Positions 9,230 through 19,672 of a DNA stretch of 64,000 bases are shown here, piece by piece. Under the pieces are notes generated by a model. The model saw nothing but the letters and a program-made list of their open reading frames with translations. It searched no databases and was not told the origin of the DNA. Both the position numbers and the translations under genes were made by a program. Source of the stretch: Xylogone sp. PMI_703 (taxonomy: Eukaryota; Ascomycota; Leotiomycetes); the NCBI GenBank assembly GCA_021399445.1, contig JAJTUQ010000011.1:310001-374000 (forward strand), written 5' to 3'. Each line of letters starts with the position of its first letter. Position 1 is the stretch's first letter.

Positions 9230-10434
9230 GTGCCCGTTATCCATATGACGCACCATATCACGGACGATATTGAGCGGCAAGTGGTATTAGAGAACAACCG
9301 AGAAGCAGGGTCGACTCCATGCCCCCAGCAGTCAGACGGTCCATTTCAGATTAATATCAAACTGAAATGGACCGATATCAACCCTGACAAGAGGCTTTCT
9401 AAGCGGGCTGGACAATGTTGCTTCCTTTGTCTCAAGAAGGGAAAGGGGCAATATGCTTTTCGCGTACCCTGTATCCGACCGACAAAGCCACGCGTGGTAA
9501 AGAGGCGTCGTCCTCAAAAAGCGCACAAGGATGATGAGCTTTTTAAATTTGCCCCTGGAGGGGAAATCTACGGAGACATAAACCCCAAAGAGAAGGCCTG
9601 TGAAAGTGATACTGCAATATATGATAGACTGGTGAAAACTTGTTTCGATTTCCATGGACAGTGGAAGAGGTGGCTTCCGTTCTACGGAATCACCCATGTG
9701 AAAGAAGTCAAGGTATGACAATAAGCTACCACCAGGTTATGTTTTACTGATCTCAGGTGATTACAGTTTCGGTTTATTGGAGTAGTAGAGCGAGATGGCC
9801 GGTTTCCAATATTTAATGTGACGTCTGTTAACCTTGACGAGGCTCTGGAAGAGGCAGACCGCACGATTTCATTGCAACCAAGTCGCATTGATGTTGAGTA
9901 TGGCGATGTGTGCTCGGACGAAATTCATAGTAGTGAATGTCAGCAGATGATAGATCTGGGGATGCCATGTATCAACAAGCAGGTTGAAGCAGCACGACAG
10001 CGCAAAAGAAAGCTTGGCATGCATTACTTGCTAAGAGATTGTGCGCGAGACCCATGGAGTGCTAATGGGTTGAGGACCTTAGAGGGAATGGCCCAGAGAA
10101 GTTGCATTTCTGATGTAGAGTAGGTACAATTATCTTTTCCGTAGAATAATGCTAATCTGGTACCCGTAGGGGACCTGATAGAATTGTTGTACCAGAGCGA
10201 CAGCAGAAATACAACCAAACCGACGTAATATTGGGTCTGCAATTTACATTGGGATGGCAACTTGATTGTATGGCTTACGCGCTGCTGTATCACATTGCCT
10301 GGACTTGGCTCAGTCTTGCTTTGATCTGGTTGTGTGTAGTTGTCTGGGCAGGGCCAACAGGAGATTGGAGTACTGCATTAGCATTTGGTCAAGTTATTGC
10401 TGCTTCGATCTCCATCATATATACTGTATGTTAG
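9230..10434 (+). CDS. hypothetical protein with two C-terminal membrane segments (366 aa, 3 exons)
   Basis: Exons are 9230-9712, 9767-10119 and 10170-10434. Introns are GTATGA...TTACAG (54 nt) and GTAGGT...CCGTAG (50 nt, GCTAATC branch); the joined frame is 1101 nt with one stop. The family is not recognised. Visible parts are a basic Cys-containing N-terminus (CCFLCLKKGKGQY, PRVVKRRRPQKAHK), a central WLPFYGITHVKEVKFRFIGVVERDGRFPIF, a charged middle (EEADRTI, AARQRKRKLG), and LGLQFTLGWQLD leading into two hydrophobic segments near residues 290-310 and 330-350. The order of a cytoplasmic N-terminal region with a two-helix hairpin at the C-terminus is inferred. The gene lies between two copies of a 50-bp repeat. 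The start could lie further upstream. Confidence 0.7.
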
Positions 10435-10454
10435 TGGCTGGACATATAAATATA

Positions 10455-10504
10455 GGGCCACTATTGCTAATCTACAAGTACAATTTCTTAAAGTGAATTC
10501 TTGC
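10455..10504 (+). repeat. 50-bp direct repeat, downstream copy
   Basis: This copy begins 21 bp after the stop of the gene at 9230-10434 and matches 8883-8931. If it belongs to that gene's 3' UTR, the upstream copy may be all that is left of a tandem paralogue. Confidence 0.85.
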
Positions 10505-11282
10505 CTCCTTAAGCCCATACACCAGCTGCTTCTTGCTTCTGTCTTTTCCCCTTTGAGCTCTCTCTTCCTGTTTAGTACCGCAAGCAGGTGTACTACAATT
10601 TAGAATCCTTTGCTTTGGAACAGTACAAAATTTGTAATACACATTAAATATAGCTTTATGCTCTAGGAGAGATCTGTACGTCCGCGATTTACACGTATCT
10701 TCGAATCAAAACAGCCTAATGCAAAACCTAAACTTCACCAGTTAGGTTATTAATAGATATGCATATGTCCATCGTAGAGAGTTTCTGAAACTTGCTGGTA
10801 TGTTTTTATATCCACGTGAATCAGGGAGCCATATGAGGCGCATACACAAAACTAGGAATTAAAGCGCGGTGAAAAGACAACTTAAAGGTACTGCTGCATT
10901 TCTTTGGAGATATTATCCCAGTTATCATCTGTTTGAATACTGGCATTACTCTTTACCGTTTTTCATACCAGTGCCTTTTCGATGCCGTGAGTACAGTACT
11001 TCTACCAAAACCGTATTCCATGAGGCGTAATACTACCCCACTTATGCCCCGGTTGTTTCATGCAGATGCGGTCCTATGTTTGCTCTGTTTGTCAAAATAG
11101 GTGAACCCCGCTCTTAGCGCCGTTTTCACAAGCTTAATTCATTTTGACTTCCTACAGGATTGTCGCTGCAATGAATTCGACGCTTGCAAATCTGGACTGC
11201 AAGATGAGAAGTGATGCATCTCATTGGCATTACTGGCAATGCCCGAACCCGCTTCATCCAAGCCGCTGTGCTCCTCCACCTG
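10505..11282. other. intergenic
   Basis: No gene with consistent splicing was found on either strand before the host-gene fragment at 11283. Confidence 0.5.
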
Positions 11283-11404
11283 ATGGATCCGGTTCGTGGA
11301 GTACCCACTGCGCACCCTCTTGACCAAGATGAACACGACATCGAAAGGCCAAGAGAGCGCCTACTGAAGCGGAAGTTCCTGGATTCTTTTGCGCTTGTTT
11401 GTGC
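11283..11404 (+). pseudogene. 5' fragment of a fungal gene cut by hAT-1
   Basis: The frame MDPVRG...HDIERPRERLLKRKFLDSFALVCA resembles the N-terminal phrase R-L-L-K-R-K-F-L-D-S-F-A-L-I-C-A shared by a group of unnamed fungal proteins. The similarity stops abruptly at 11404. The next bases (CAGGCTCGATTTTGATTCG) look like a hAT terminus, and ATCGAT-rich sequence follows. I infer that this gene was interrupted by the transposon. The rest of the gene is not found in the window. Confidence 0.45.
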
Positions 11405-12382
11405 CAGGCTCGATTTTGATTCGCTAGAGAGGCGAATCGATACGTATCGATTCCGGTATCAGCAAGAATCGATTCTTATCGATACGAGATCGATTCTGGA
11501 GTAGCGCCTTAGGCACCAGCGCACCACACATCCACAGAGCACCGTCGTACCCAATATATAAATAAATTATCAGGTGAAGAAGGATTTTTTTTTATTATCA
11601 TACATAACCCTAGAATTTACTCAAGCTCATCCTCAATGAAACTATTCAAAATCCCACTCTTTTTCCAATGCTTAAGGCATTCTGTCCACTCAATGGTTTC
11701 AGGCTCCATTTGCCCCCTCTCCCACGATATCGTACGACGAGCCCCTGAAAATACTCGCTCTGGTTCATCACTCATAGCTGGTATTGAAAGAATATCAATA
11801 GCCATATATGAAAGCCGAGGCCAGCGTTGTCTTTGGGTATCTTGGCACCACCACGCAAGTGCTCCCGTCTTACCAGGATCGTACGACTCTCCAGAATTAT
11901 AATCTTGATACTCGTCTTGGCTTGCTGGCCGAGCAACTTGCCCAAGAGTTTGAGCAATTTGATCAAAAGTATCAAGTTCTTTTAGTTCTTCAGATAGTCT
12001 CTCATATGAGAAAGAAACCGAAGTAGGAGGAGCCGGAACCTCTTCTCGATACTTCTCCCAAAGCTTTTTAACCTTTTCTATAGTTGGCTTTGCCCACTTC
12101 TTCGGCCAATTAACCTCGATATACCTCGCACGACGACTCGGGTGAAAAATAAGAGCAGCAGCATATAACGCAGACATATCTGTCTTAAAGTAATACTTAT
12201 CAAAGACTGCCCACCCTTTTTGAATCCGAAAAATAAACTCGGCATCTTTTTTCTTTTTGAAATCGGCCTATCTTCCGATAAGTATCTTTTAAACTTAAAA
12301 AAGGAGGAATACTTACAAGCGAAATCTGAAAATGTTTAATTAATATGTCCATTGTAAAGAGAACTCGGTCGATTGCTGCAGA
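11405..12382 (-). mobile_element. hAT-1 transposon, one end plus 3' part of the transposase, truncated by hAT-2
   Basis: The putative left end begins CAGGCTCGATTTTG at 11405. A subterminal region follows that is rich in ATCGAT motifs and includes a perfect 20-bp palindrome at 11434-11453. Transposase C-terminal coding sequence on the minus strand (11617-12382) is broken at exactly the position where the hAT-2 terminal repeat starts. The other half of hAT-1 was not found right of hAT-2. Confidence 0.6.
11617..12382 (-). pseudogene. hAT-1 transposase, C-terminal part
   Basis: The exon at the break (12382-12317) reads DRVLFTMDILIKHFQI. A 49-nt intron (12316-12268, GTAAGT...GATAG) follows, then the final exon 12267-11617. 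The last exon carries GWAVFDKYYFKTD, YAAALIFHPSRRARYIEV and, at the C-terminus, SYMAIDILSIPAMSDEPERVFSGARRTISWERGQM. This last part is the hAT dimerisation region with the third catalytic acidic residue (E in PERVFSGARR). The zinc-finger and first catalytic Asp regions are missing because hAT-2 has inserted upstream. What remains is open, so the break is structural rather than due to scattered mutations. The PERVFSGARRTISWERG form belongs to a different hAT subgroup from hAT-2. Confidence 0.85.
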
Positions 12383-12400
12383 CAGTGTGGGGAATAGTGT
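12383..12400 (+). repeat. hAT-2 terminal inverted repeat, left
   Basis: CAGTGTGGGGAATAGTGT, identical to the reverse complement of 15654-15671. Confidence 0.9.
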
Positions 12401-12521
12401 CACGGCCGTAATACGCCTCTGTATTTGAGACATAAATACAGACAGCCTGTATTCCAATACACTGTATTTTTTAGACATACACACGGAATACAATACAGTA
12501 CAATACACCCGTTTGGCCGTA

Positions 12522-14880
12522 TTACAAGCGTATTAAAGTGGGGCCACTTAAACCTGCACAACCTCTTGACTCCTCTGTATATACGCTCAGGCCCTTAATC
12601 TTCTGCCAGGACTTGAGGCTCTCAATCATCTCTATCGTATCTGCTTTGAGACGATTTCGTCTATCAGAGACGGTAATGTTTGAAGACGAAAACAGACGTT
12701 CCACTGATGCTGACATTGCAGGAATCGAGAGTATATCAAGCGCCATTTTGGAAAGGTTTGGATAGTCTCGTTGTTGCTCTGGTAAGAGCCACCATGTACG
12801 CACGTCGTCAAAGTCATGATGCGGAGGTATGCGTATATAGCGAGCGTACTCGTCTCCGTTTGGCGTTGATACTCTAGGCACACGTGAGAGAGACCTTGGG
12901 AGCTTGCGTGAGGACATACCTTGATGCATGTTTCCCCTGCTTCCACTGATTGAAGTTGCTGACCTTAGCACTACTTGGAGTGTCGATTTGATTAACGAGT
13001 GTGGTGCTGGGTCGATATTTTGTCTTCCATAGGCCAGCAACCGATTCCCTCGCCCCTTGTATCCAAGTTTGCTCCCAGTTCTTGTCAATATACTCCCACT
13101 TATAAGCGGGGTTCAGTACAAGAGCTGCAACGTAGGCTGGCGAATCAGAGGTCTTCTCGTAGTATTTGACCAGCTTTGACCAGCCGGCGTTGATGCAAGG
13201 CCCGAGAACCGGGTCGTCTTTAAACTCCACCTTCTTGGTTTCAAAAAGCTCTAATATGTAGTCCATGGCAGGCAGGACGTCGTCAAGTGTGGACATCGAG
13301 GACTCGAGCGAAAGAAGAGTCTCGTGTAGCTCTCTGAGAAAGTCGCAGATCTGTATTTGTGGACATGTTAGTGGTAGGTGGCTAGGGAGAAGGTCCAGGA
13401 CTAGTGTAGCATGCCTTTTCGAGCGTCTCCCAATCCTCTTGCGACAACTTACCCTCGTCATCACCCTCTAACCAAATGTCATAGAATTGATTGACTGCTT
13501 TTTGGAGGTGCAGTCCACGTTCAATTAGCCTAAACCAAGAGCCCCAGCGTGTCGCGTTATCTTGTGGTAACGTGAGGCCTTTACTAAGTGTTTTAAACTT
13601 GGCGAGAAGTTGAGGTGATGCGTGTATCTTAACACATAAGTTGTGAAGCTTTCCTAGAGGTCCTGCTTTCTTCCAGTCCTTTAACTGCTGCGTACTTGTA
13701 TCGCTATCATCGATTTGATCATGTTCACTAACAGAGAGGAAGGCATGAGTTGCAAGGTTTAGAATATGACCCTGGCAACGTATACGATGATGGCGAGGCT
13801 GGTACTCTTGTGGGATTGCTATGCGCAATTAGATAGGAGCTCCACTACAACAAGTGACTACATACCGATTGACACTTCTCTTAGCATCACGTCGTTATTG
13901 GGTGCGTTATCCATCTGGAAATAGCCAAGTCGGGGAGTTATGTCAAAATCGTCGATGGCCCGTCGGATGTGCAGACTCAAGTTCTCGCCCGTATGCGGCC
14001 CATCAACCTCTTTTAAGCATATCAAGGCCTCTTCTAGGTCACCTTGGGAGTTGACAAAGTGTGCGATGGCACCTAACAGAGCTAGATCATTCCCGGACGT
14101 CCAGAGGTCAGTGGAAATATGGATACAAGAACGAGAGGCATGGAGCTGCTCTTTGACTTGCTGTTTGTAGAAGTCGAATTGACGTATTATCCAAGACCGT
14201 ATCGTATGATGATCTTCCGGGAGCCACGGTTCAATCTGACGGTTGAGGTATACTAGGAGATTCCTGAAAGACGAGCACTCGACTAAGCGTAGTGGAAGAT
14301 TACATTCCGTAATAAAAGTAGTAATCAAGACCTCTAGCTGGTCGGGGTTGACATCTGCTTGGTCAATATAGTCGTCACGACTAAGACTGCTCCCAAAACT
14401 GCCTTCCAAACTCTCTCTAAAACAACGGCGTTTTTGAGGGTTAGCAGTTGCAGTTATAAGAGAACCTTCTATTGACATCTGCCTTTTCCTTGCTCTCTCT
14501 TGACGGAGCGATAGCTCACTAATGTTATGATTGACCTGTAAGTGGACCTTGATCAGTCGCGTACCCCCATTCAGGAGGTATCTCTTAGAGCAGTATTTAC
14601 ACCTCCACTCTAACTTGTTTGCGGCATTAAAGTATTGAGTACTCGTATCTACGTCCGGCATGTGTTTATATACCCAGGAAGTTCGATTGCGGGATATCGT
14701 AGGTGTGTGGCAATCTGGGTCGAGAGAGGATGGAGCAGAGGACGATTGCGGAGTAGAGACATCAGATATTGACAGTTGAAAAGGGTCGTATTCGTATGGA
14801 AGGAAAGGGACCTCGAGCTCGTCACATTGAAGCGAGGGGGGGCTAGAGCATCGGTGCGTACTGTTGTCGACTAAGGCCAT
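12522..14880 (-). CDS. hAT-2 transposase (733 aa, 4 exons), open throughout
   Basis: Exons are 14880-13866, 13818-13415, 13350-12920 and 12873-12522, giving 2202 nt and one stop. Introns 1 and 3 are GT-AG (47 and 46 nt). Intron 2 (64 nt) fits only with a GC donor, AAG|GCATGC, joining ETLEK to ICDFLREL as in related transposases. Domains in order: BED-type zinc finger near residues 65-110 (WRCKYCSKRY...HLQVNH), first catalytic Asp in TDLWTS near 258, second Asp in QMDNAPNND near 324, LPAMDYILELFE in the middle, and the C-terminal dimerisation block MALDILSIPAMSASVERLFSSS with the catalytic Glu. All expected acidic residues are present. The protein would cut and join DNA at the terminal repeats in the nucleus. 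It is probably functional or recently so. Confidence 0.9.
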
Positions 14881-15653
14881 AACTTAGTTGAGTGCTTGAG
14901 TGGCTGAGTGATTGAGCCATAGGAGGGTAGGTAGGAGTAAGTAGGAGGACGCGCCCTTATATAGGTAGAAAGATCACTCTACAAGGATGTCGGTGATTTG
15001 TTTTCGCGTTTTCAAAACAGAACCTAAGCCAAATCAAGAATAATTTCGGAGCTTATATCTTGACTACAAGGTAAGTTACCATCCAAAAAAGAAATTAATT
15101 GGAAACAAATATGTTAGAGCTATCGAATAAGCATACTCCGGCGAGGTTTAGTTACGTTCTGGTGTTGTAAACTTGTAGTGCGTGTAAAAGGAAAAACGGA
15201 GCCCCAGTACATATATTCTGAAGCTATTCCCAACTTCAAAATCGTTAAAAGAAGTCACATTTTAGAAAACCTTAAAACTAGTTAACACAGCAGTCCAATA
15301 AGTATCAAATTGGATTTATTTGAAAGCCTTACCTTAGCCTGGAGCTTTCATTAGGTTAAGGCCGTCCATACTATTGTAGTGTCGTTAGGGAAGAAGCTAT
15401 GGACGTCTATCATATGCATTACCCCAGGAATGGCTTAAGCGAACCAAGAAATCAAAGGGTGTTGTGGCTGAATTGAGTCGGGATTGAGGCTGAGCAGCAC
15501 CCCTGCAAATACAGGCGTATACAGACTGTATTACGCTTACACTGCTGTATTATACTGTATTGTATTTTTTTTCTAACCACGCACGGAATACAGCCACTGT
15601 ATTGTAATAAACTGTATCTGTATTGTATTACAGAGCCTGTATTGTATACGGCT

Positions 15654-15671
15654 ACACTATTCCCCACACTG
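15654..15671 (-). repeat. hAT-2 terminal inverted repeat, right
   Basis: Reverse complement reads CAGTGTGGGGAATAGTGT, identical to 12383-12400. Confidence 0.9.
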
Positions 15672-15866
15672 GTATACGTATTAGCTCAGCTCTTGAGAGG
15701 TTACCTCCGGCATAGCACCCTGGTCGCTAAAATATAAATGATTAATTCGTGACGACGGTATCATCGACACATTCGTCATATAATGGCTGCGTCCCTGACG
15801 AATCGTGTCCATCAATGACATCGTCAACTCCACGTGATGCTGCAAAGGCGAAACGGATTCTCGGGA

Positions 15867-16824
15867 TTAATCTCCTTGGAGACACAGCAAGACGAAGGAA
15901 ATGATGCTAGTCTGGTTAGTCGCTATATTGGTATTTGGAGACCAGTCATCTCTTACGTTCACCAAGCTCTCTAATGATCCCGACAATGTACAAGACAGAA
16001 AGCTTAGAGCATCCTCGGACCACTTCTCATCATCAGGGGTAAGATGATAACGTGTAAGTATCATCTCTTCTATGAGTTCAGCCAAGATTGGGAAATCTAA
16101 CAGAACCTGTGACGTTTTCGAGCCCTCGTACAAGTGATCGTGATAAAGGGTTTGAAAATCTAAGACTAAGTGGAACATGTTAAGCTTGATAACATACAAT
16201 CATTGTGCTGAGCTCACCAAGTTTTATCTCTCCAGCTAAAGAAAATCTGATGTTTGCCATTGAAAGGTGTTTGCAAGAGAGTTCCAATGAGGAAATATAA
16301 GTTACTCCTTTTAAGACCTGAGATTGTAAGCATGGCATTGCCATGCGAGGTGATATAGGTACCTCCGCAGTGATTGTCGCTATTTCCCATTCCTCTAGCT
16401 CATACTTTTGGAATTCCAACTGGGATAGAGAGATACCGAGGTGTTCCATCACTAGGAAAGTCTCGTCATTGTTGCAGTAGACATCATAGACAGCTGCAAT
16501 ATTGGGATGTTGAATGCTGGAAAGAATTTGACGCTGTTCCAGAACATGGGAGCTCTGGCATTGTCGAATATTAACGAGCTTGAAATACGAAGCCTTTCGG
16601 CTTGCGAGTATTTCTTGTCCAAGATGATGAATGTAGTCGTAATCGTCCCACGGTTGTCCAAGCAGGATCCTGAGAAACCTATGGGTTGTTCCAGGCGTGA
16701 CTGCCACCGTTCCCGAACGGGAGTCAGTGGAAGATTTGGTTACCTCTTCTGAACTGTCCCGGAGAGTCATGGGCAATTTAGCCTTAATTCTCTTTAGGCG
16801 ATGGGGAATTCCGAATTGGCTCAT
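15867..16824 (-). CDS. pseudokinase A (284 aa, 3 exons)
   Basis: Exons are 16824-16363, 16317-16218 and 16159-15867. The middle exon is exactly 100 nt. The first intron (45 nt) is open in frame, so it can be mistaken for coding. The fold is a eukaryotic protein-kinase type: WDDYDYIHHLGQEI in the nucleotide-loop region, LEQRQILSSIQHPNIAAVYDVY, FLVMEHLGISLSQLEF at the hinge, then VLKGVTYISS...CKHLSMANIRF where HRDLKPxNI belongs. The catalytic HRD Asp is gone, no DFG is present, and no VAIK lysine is clear. The protein should therefore not phosphorylate substrates; a scaffold or sensing role is inference. Two paralogues lie at 24940 and 33277. A GATCATC-type repeat lies upstream. Confidence 0.78.
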
Positions 16825-17471
16825 CTTGTACTTTAGATAAAGTTGGAATTTTCTAGGAAGACCTTGAAACTTCTTTCGTGAGACAAATAGAAAGGATATT
16901 AAACGCTGATGGAGTTAGTGACTCTTAGGCCCAGGCTCGCAATCATTGAGAGTGGATGTTCCTACCTCGTATGTAACGGAGCCCATCCAGCCCATAGAAT
17001 CATCCTAGTAGAGTCGACCACCGGGAAGTTGATGGTTTTCATATATAGTAGTGAATGGTAACCATCAAAAGTTGGGTGGCATCCAGTCATCTAGACCAGC
17101 CAGAGCATCCGGTTCACACAGACCATCCAAATTATTCGGATTGTCCAGCCATCCAGATAACACTGACCATCTCTAAACGATGTCAGGAATGATTCATTTG
17201 TGTAGTGAAATGGCGTTGTGAATACGTATGAGTTGAAAATTTTCGCACGATCAAAACGAGACGACATCGTTTGACTGGTGAAGCTATGGCCTCAACAGGC
17301 CTCACAAATGGAGGGAGAAGTTCGATCCCCTGAGAACGATTATAATTAGGGTAAAATCTGATTCCATTAATTTACATACGACTAGAGAAACTTTTGGATA
17401 ATTTAGTTATGAATATTTCTCGTATCTCAGATATCAACTCTCTATGTAGCGACAGCTGGCCTGGGATTTCC
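16825..17471. other. intergenic, 5' region of pseudokinase A
   Basis: It contains the CATCC repeat cluster described separately and nothing else coding. A phrase resembling a tRNA T-loop (GTTCGATCCCC, 17304) has no matching tRNA body. Confidence 0.5.
16980..17170 (-). promoter_or_regulatory. CATCC/GATGATC-type repeat cluster upstream of pseudokinase A
   Basis: About nine units of (A/G)(T/C)CATC(C/T) occur here, including CCCATCC, ATCATCC, ACCATCA, GCATCC, GTCATC, ACCATCC and GCCATCC. They lie 155-350 bp upstream of the start codon. The units are more divergent than in the other clusters of this window. Confidence 0.4.
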
Positions 17472-18674
17472 TCAGTTCCCTACAACATCATAAGGTAACC
17501 ATGCCAGTTCAAGTAAGTTATCATTAGACTCTCGTGGGATAAAACTCGAACTCGTCGTGTTATGAAAGGTCCACCAGCTTTTTCCTATTCCAATATCAAT
17601 CCAGTCTTGCATAAGACCCTTAATGCGAACCAAATCCACGTCTAAAAATTCCCGCATTCCAACAATGACCGTTTCCCAAGAGCCTTCTTCCAAGCTGATC
17701 TCGCTCAATTCAATGTTCTTCAAGGTTAGGGTGTGCCTACGAATAAAATCCAGCAGATGCAATGGATTCTGAATTTCCAATGCATTCAGGCTGATAGCTC
17801 GCAACCTGGGAAGATCAAGAGAATCTAAAAAATCTCGTGGAAGTGGGTAGCTGTACTGATCGGATTGCAAAACCAGTTCCTCTAGTGATGAAGCCGCCGA
17901 CTGGATTAGCTTTGATATGCTATCGAAATTGAGCTGTTCACCATCCACGCGCCACGGTAATAACATTCTCAAGCGTCTCAATTTTCCAAATACATACGGA
18001 TACGGCATAAGAGCTGCAGAAGAGAGGTTCTGAATAATTCCTGTAAATGCTGGAGAACCCGTACTAGCAGATTCTAAATGTAGCTCATCAATCTCTAATC
18101 CGGACACAAATAACGCGGTTGTGATCGTCTCAAAAAGCCTCGCTCCGTTTTCTGTGTAACTAGGGTCATCCGGGAACCAATCTCCCCATAGAGTGCTTAA
18201 ATCCTCCACAATTCTAACAGAACTGAGCTTTTGAAAACAAGATAGAGCTGAAGCTAGGCTGGCCGTATCCACATTGCTGTCTTCAAATTGCTGATGTTGG
18301 CAACCATGGTAATATATGTCGCTCAACCTGTCAAACTCACGTTGTATCCATGTTTTCTGACGTGAATATGCGCCTTGGGAGTGCTCAGGCTTAGTTTGAA
18401 AGGCTTCAAAGGAACAGGTTAAGCGCCGAATAGCTTTGCAGGCACAAGGAAACTTCGACATCTTAAGGAGAGCCGCGTAACTTCCTTTTCGTTGAGTGAA
18501 TGTAACGTGTTCGAATGCAAGACCTTGCCCAACAATCGCGAGTCTTTTACAGGTAGCACGACTAGAAAGCAAATCATCCTTTTTGCCATGCACGGAGAAA
18601 TCAGTATCGACATAATGAAGGTATTTAAGGATTTCTAGCAAAATTTCATCTGGTAATCGAAGCATTATAGTCAA
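17472..18674 (-). CDS. F-box protein with LRR-like C-terminus (400 aa)
   Basis: An intronless frame. Residues 4-45 are an F-box (LRLPDEILLEILKYLHYVD, then RATCKRLAIVG), the motif that binds Skp1 in SCF ubiquitin ligases. The rest is leucine-rich with irregular repeats (IDELHLESA, LRRLRMLLPW, LEELVLQSD, LRAISLNALEI, LKNIELSEISL), as in F-box/LRR proteins of filamentous fungi. It lies between pseudokinase A and DUF3723 copy A, all on the minus strand, and shows no upstream GATCATC cluster. A substrate-recognition role is inferred from the architecture. The frame is intact. Confidence 0.82.
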   Translation of the reverse strand: MTIMLRLPDEILLEILKYLHYVDTDFSVHGKKDDLLSSRATCKRLAIVGQGLAFEHVTFTQRKGSYAALLKMSKFPCACKAIRRLTCSFEAFQTKPEHSQGAYSRQKTWIQREFDRLSDIYYHGCQHQQFEDSNVDTASLASALSCFQKLSSVRIVEDLSTLWGDWFPDDPSYTENGARLFETITTALFVSGLEIDELHLESASTGSPAFTGIIQNLSSAALMPYPYVFGKLRRLRMLLPWRVDGEQLNFDSISKLIQSAASSLEELVLQSDQYSYPLPRDFLDSLDLPRLRAISLNALEIQNPLHLLDFIRRHTLTLKNIELSEISLEEGSWETVIVGMREFLDVDLVRIKGLMQDWIDIGIGKSWWTFHNTTSSSFIPRESNDNLLELAWLPYDVVGN

Positions 18675-19544
18675 GAAAAGGCTGGGCGTTCCATCATTCC
18701 ATCGCTATGAAGGACTATATATACTCAGGGACCTTCTTATCGAACAGGCAACACGTTGGTCTTACCTCTAAGCACTGGGTGGATGCTGTCAAGACAACTA
18801 CAAATGCATGCGTGGCTTTAACCGTATGTATGACTCACAACTAGAAGTATAAGTGAACTAGACAAGTTATCATCTCCCCCGTTATGACGAGGAGTCAAGG
18901 TAAAAGTGATCAAGGTGGAGCATGAGATATAATTCATCCACGTAAAAGTGAAGATTGAAATACTGAGTTAGACAATCCATTTACGTAAAGCCACCAAGAC
19001 TCTTGGAAAGCTAGCCGCAGTTCAGACTATGGAATTTCCGAATGCAACAGCGTAGGATACGCGCGCAACACGTGGAAGAGAAGGAGGTATAAGTTTGTGA
19101 TAACTGACTATTATTTTCTATTTACCAGTTTATCCTTATGAGCATGCACGGGAAATTATCTAATCTTCTCAAATTCCTATAATATTACAAAAATTAATAA
19201 GCCACAATCTGCTCCGTTATATTTATTTTACTCCATTGCTTTCGTGCATTCAAAGTATGCTCTCCAGCAAGTGGTAATTCACCTGTCAAGTTTTGGTCTC
19301 GGCTTCGATCATCGTTAATGGGTTAATCAACAGTGGACACGAATACAGTCGAATAGCCTGTTCTTTCAAGTAAATAAAAACAGTCTTGCCAGAGGAAATA
19401 GTGACCTTGCGCTAGAAATAACCTCATTCCTTGACTTGTATATTCTCGGGCCTGGAAATTGACGTGCTCCCTCTCGTACGGTACTTCGCTAATGATAATG
19501 CCATTTGCAACAAATGTAACTACCGGTCCCGTAAGTATTGCGAC
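18675..19544. other. intergenic
   Basis: It holds a possible TATA-like ATATATACT stretch near 18717 serving the F-box gene, and AT-rich spacer from 19130 to 19250. No gene is supported. Confidence 0.5.
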
Positions 19545-19672
19545 CTAGCTCGTGACGTGGTTTTCAAAAGCTTCACTAGAATCCAAGCCTTGCTCAACCA
19601 AAGCAGCCGACCCTCCAACAGGAAAAGTGCAATGAAGATTACTTTGCGTCTCCTCTGGAATGATGCTCTGTG

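Larger units (their letters stand above)
12383..15671 (-). mobile_element. hAT-2 DNA transposon, complete with terminal inverted repeats
   Basis: The element is 3289 bp. Both ends start CAGTGTGGGGAATAGTGT when read inwards (12383-12400 and the complement of 15654-15671), 18 bp without mismatch. Subterminal regions on both sides are packed with AATACAG/CTGTATT motifs (12410-12520 and 15500-15655), as expected for transposase binding. A four-exon transposase on the minus strand fills the middle. The 8-bp sequences outside the ends (GCTGCAGA on the left, GTATACGT on the right) do not match, so the usual hAT target duplication is absent. Confidence 0.88.

Noticed and set aside
9332..9721. Minus-strand frame of 129 codons
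   Set aside because: It is a shadow of exon 1 of the plus-strand gene at 9230, which splices cleanly over three exons.
12375..15679. Target-site duplication for hAT-2
   Set aside because: The flanking 8-mers GCTGCAGA and GTATACGT do not match, even allowing for a shift of two bases.
17270..17340. tRNA-like T-loop phrase GTTCGATCCCC
   Set aside because: No acceptor stem, D-arm or anticodon arm can be folded around it.
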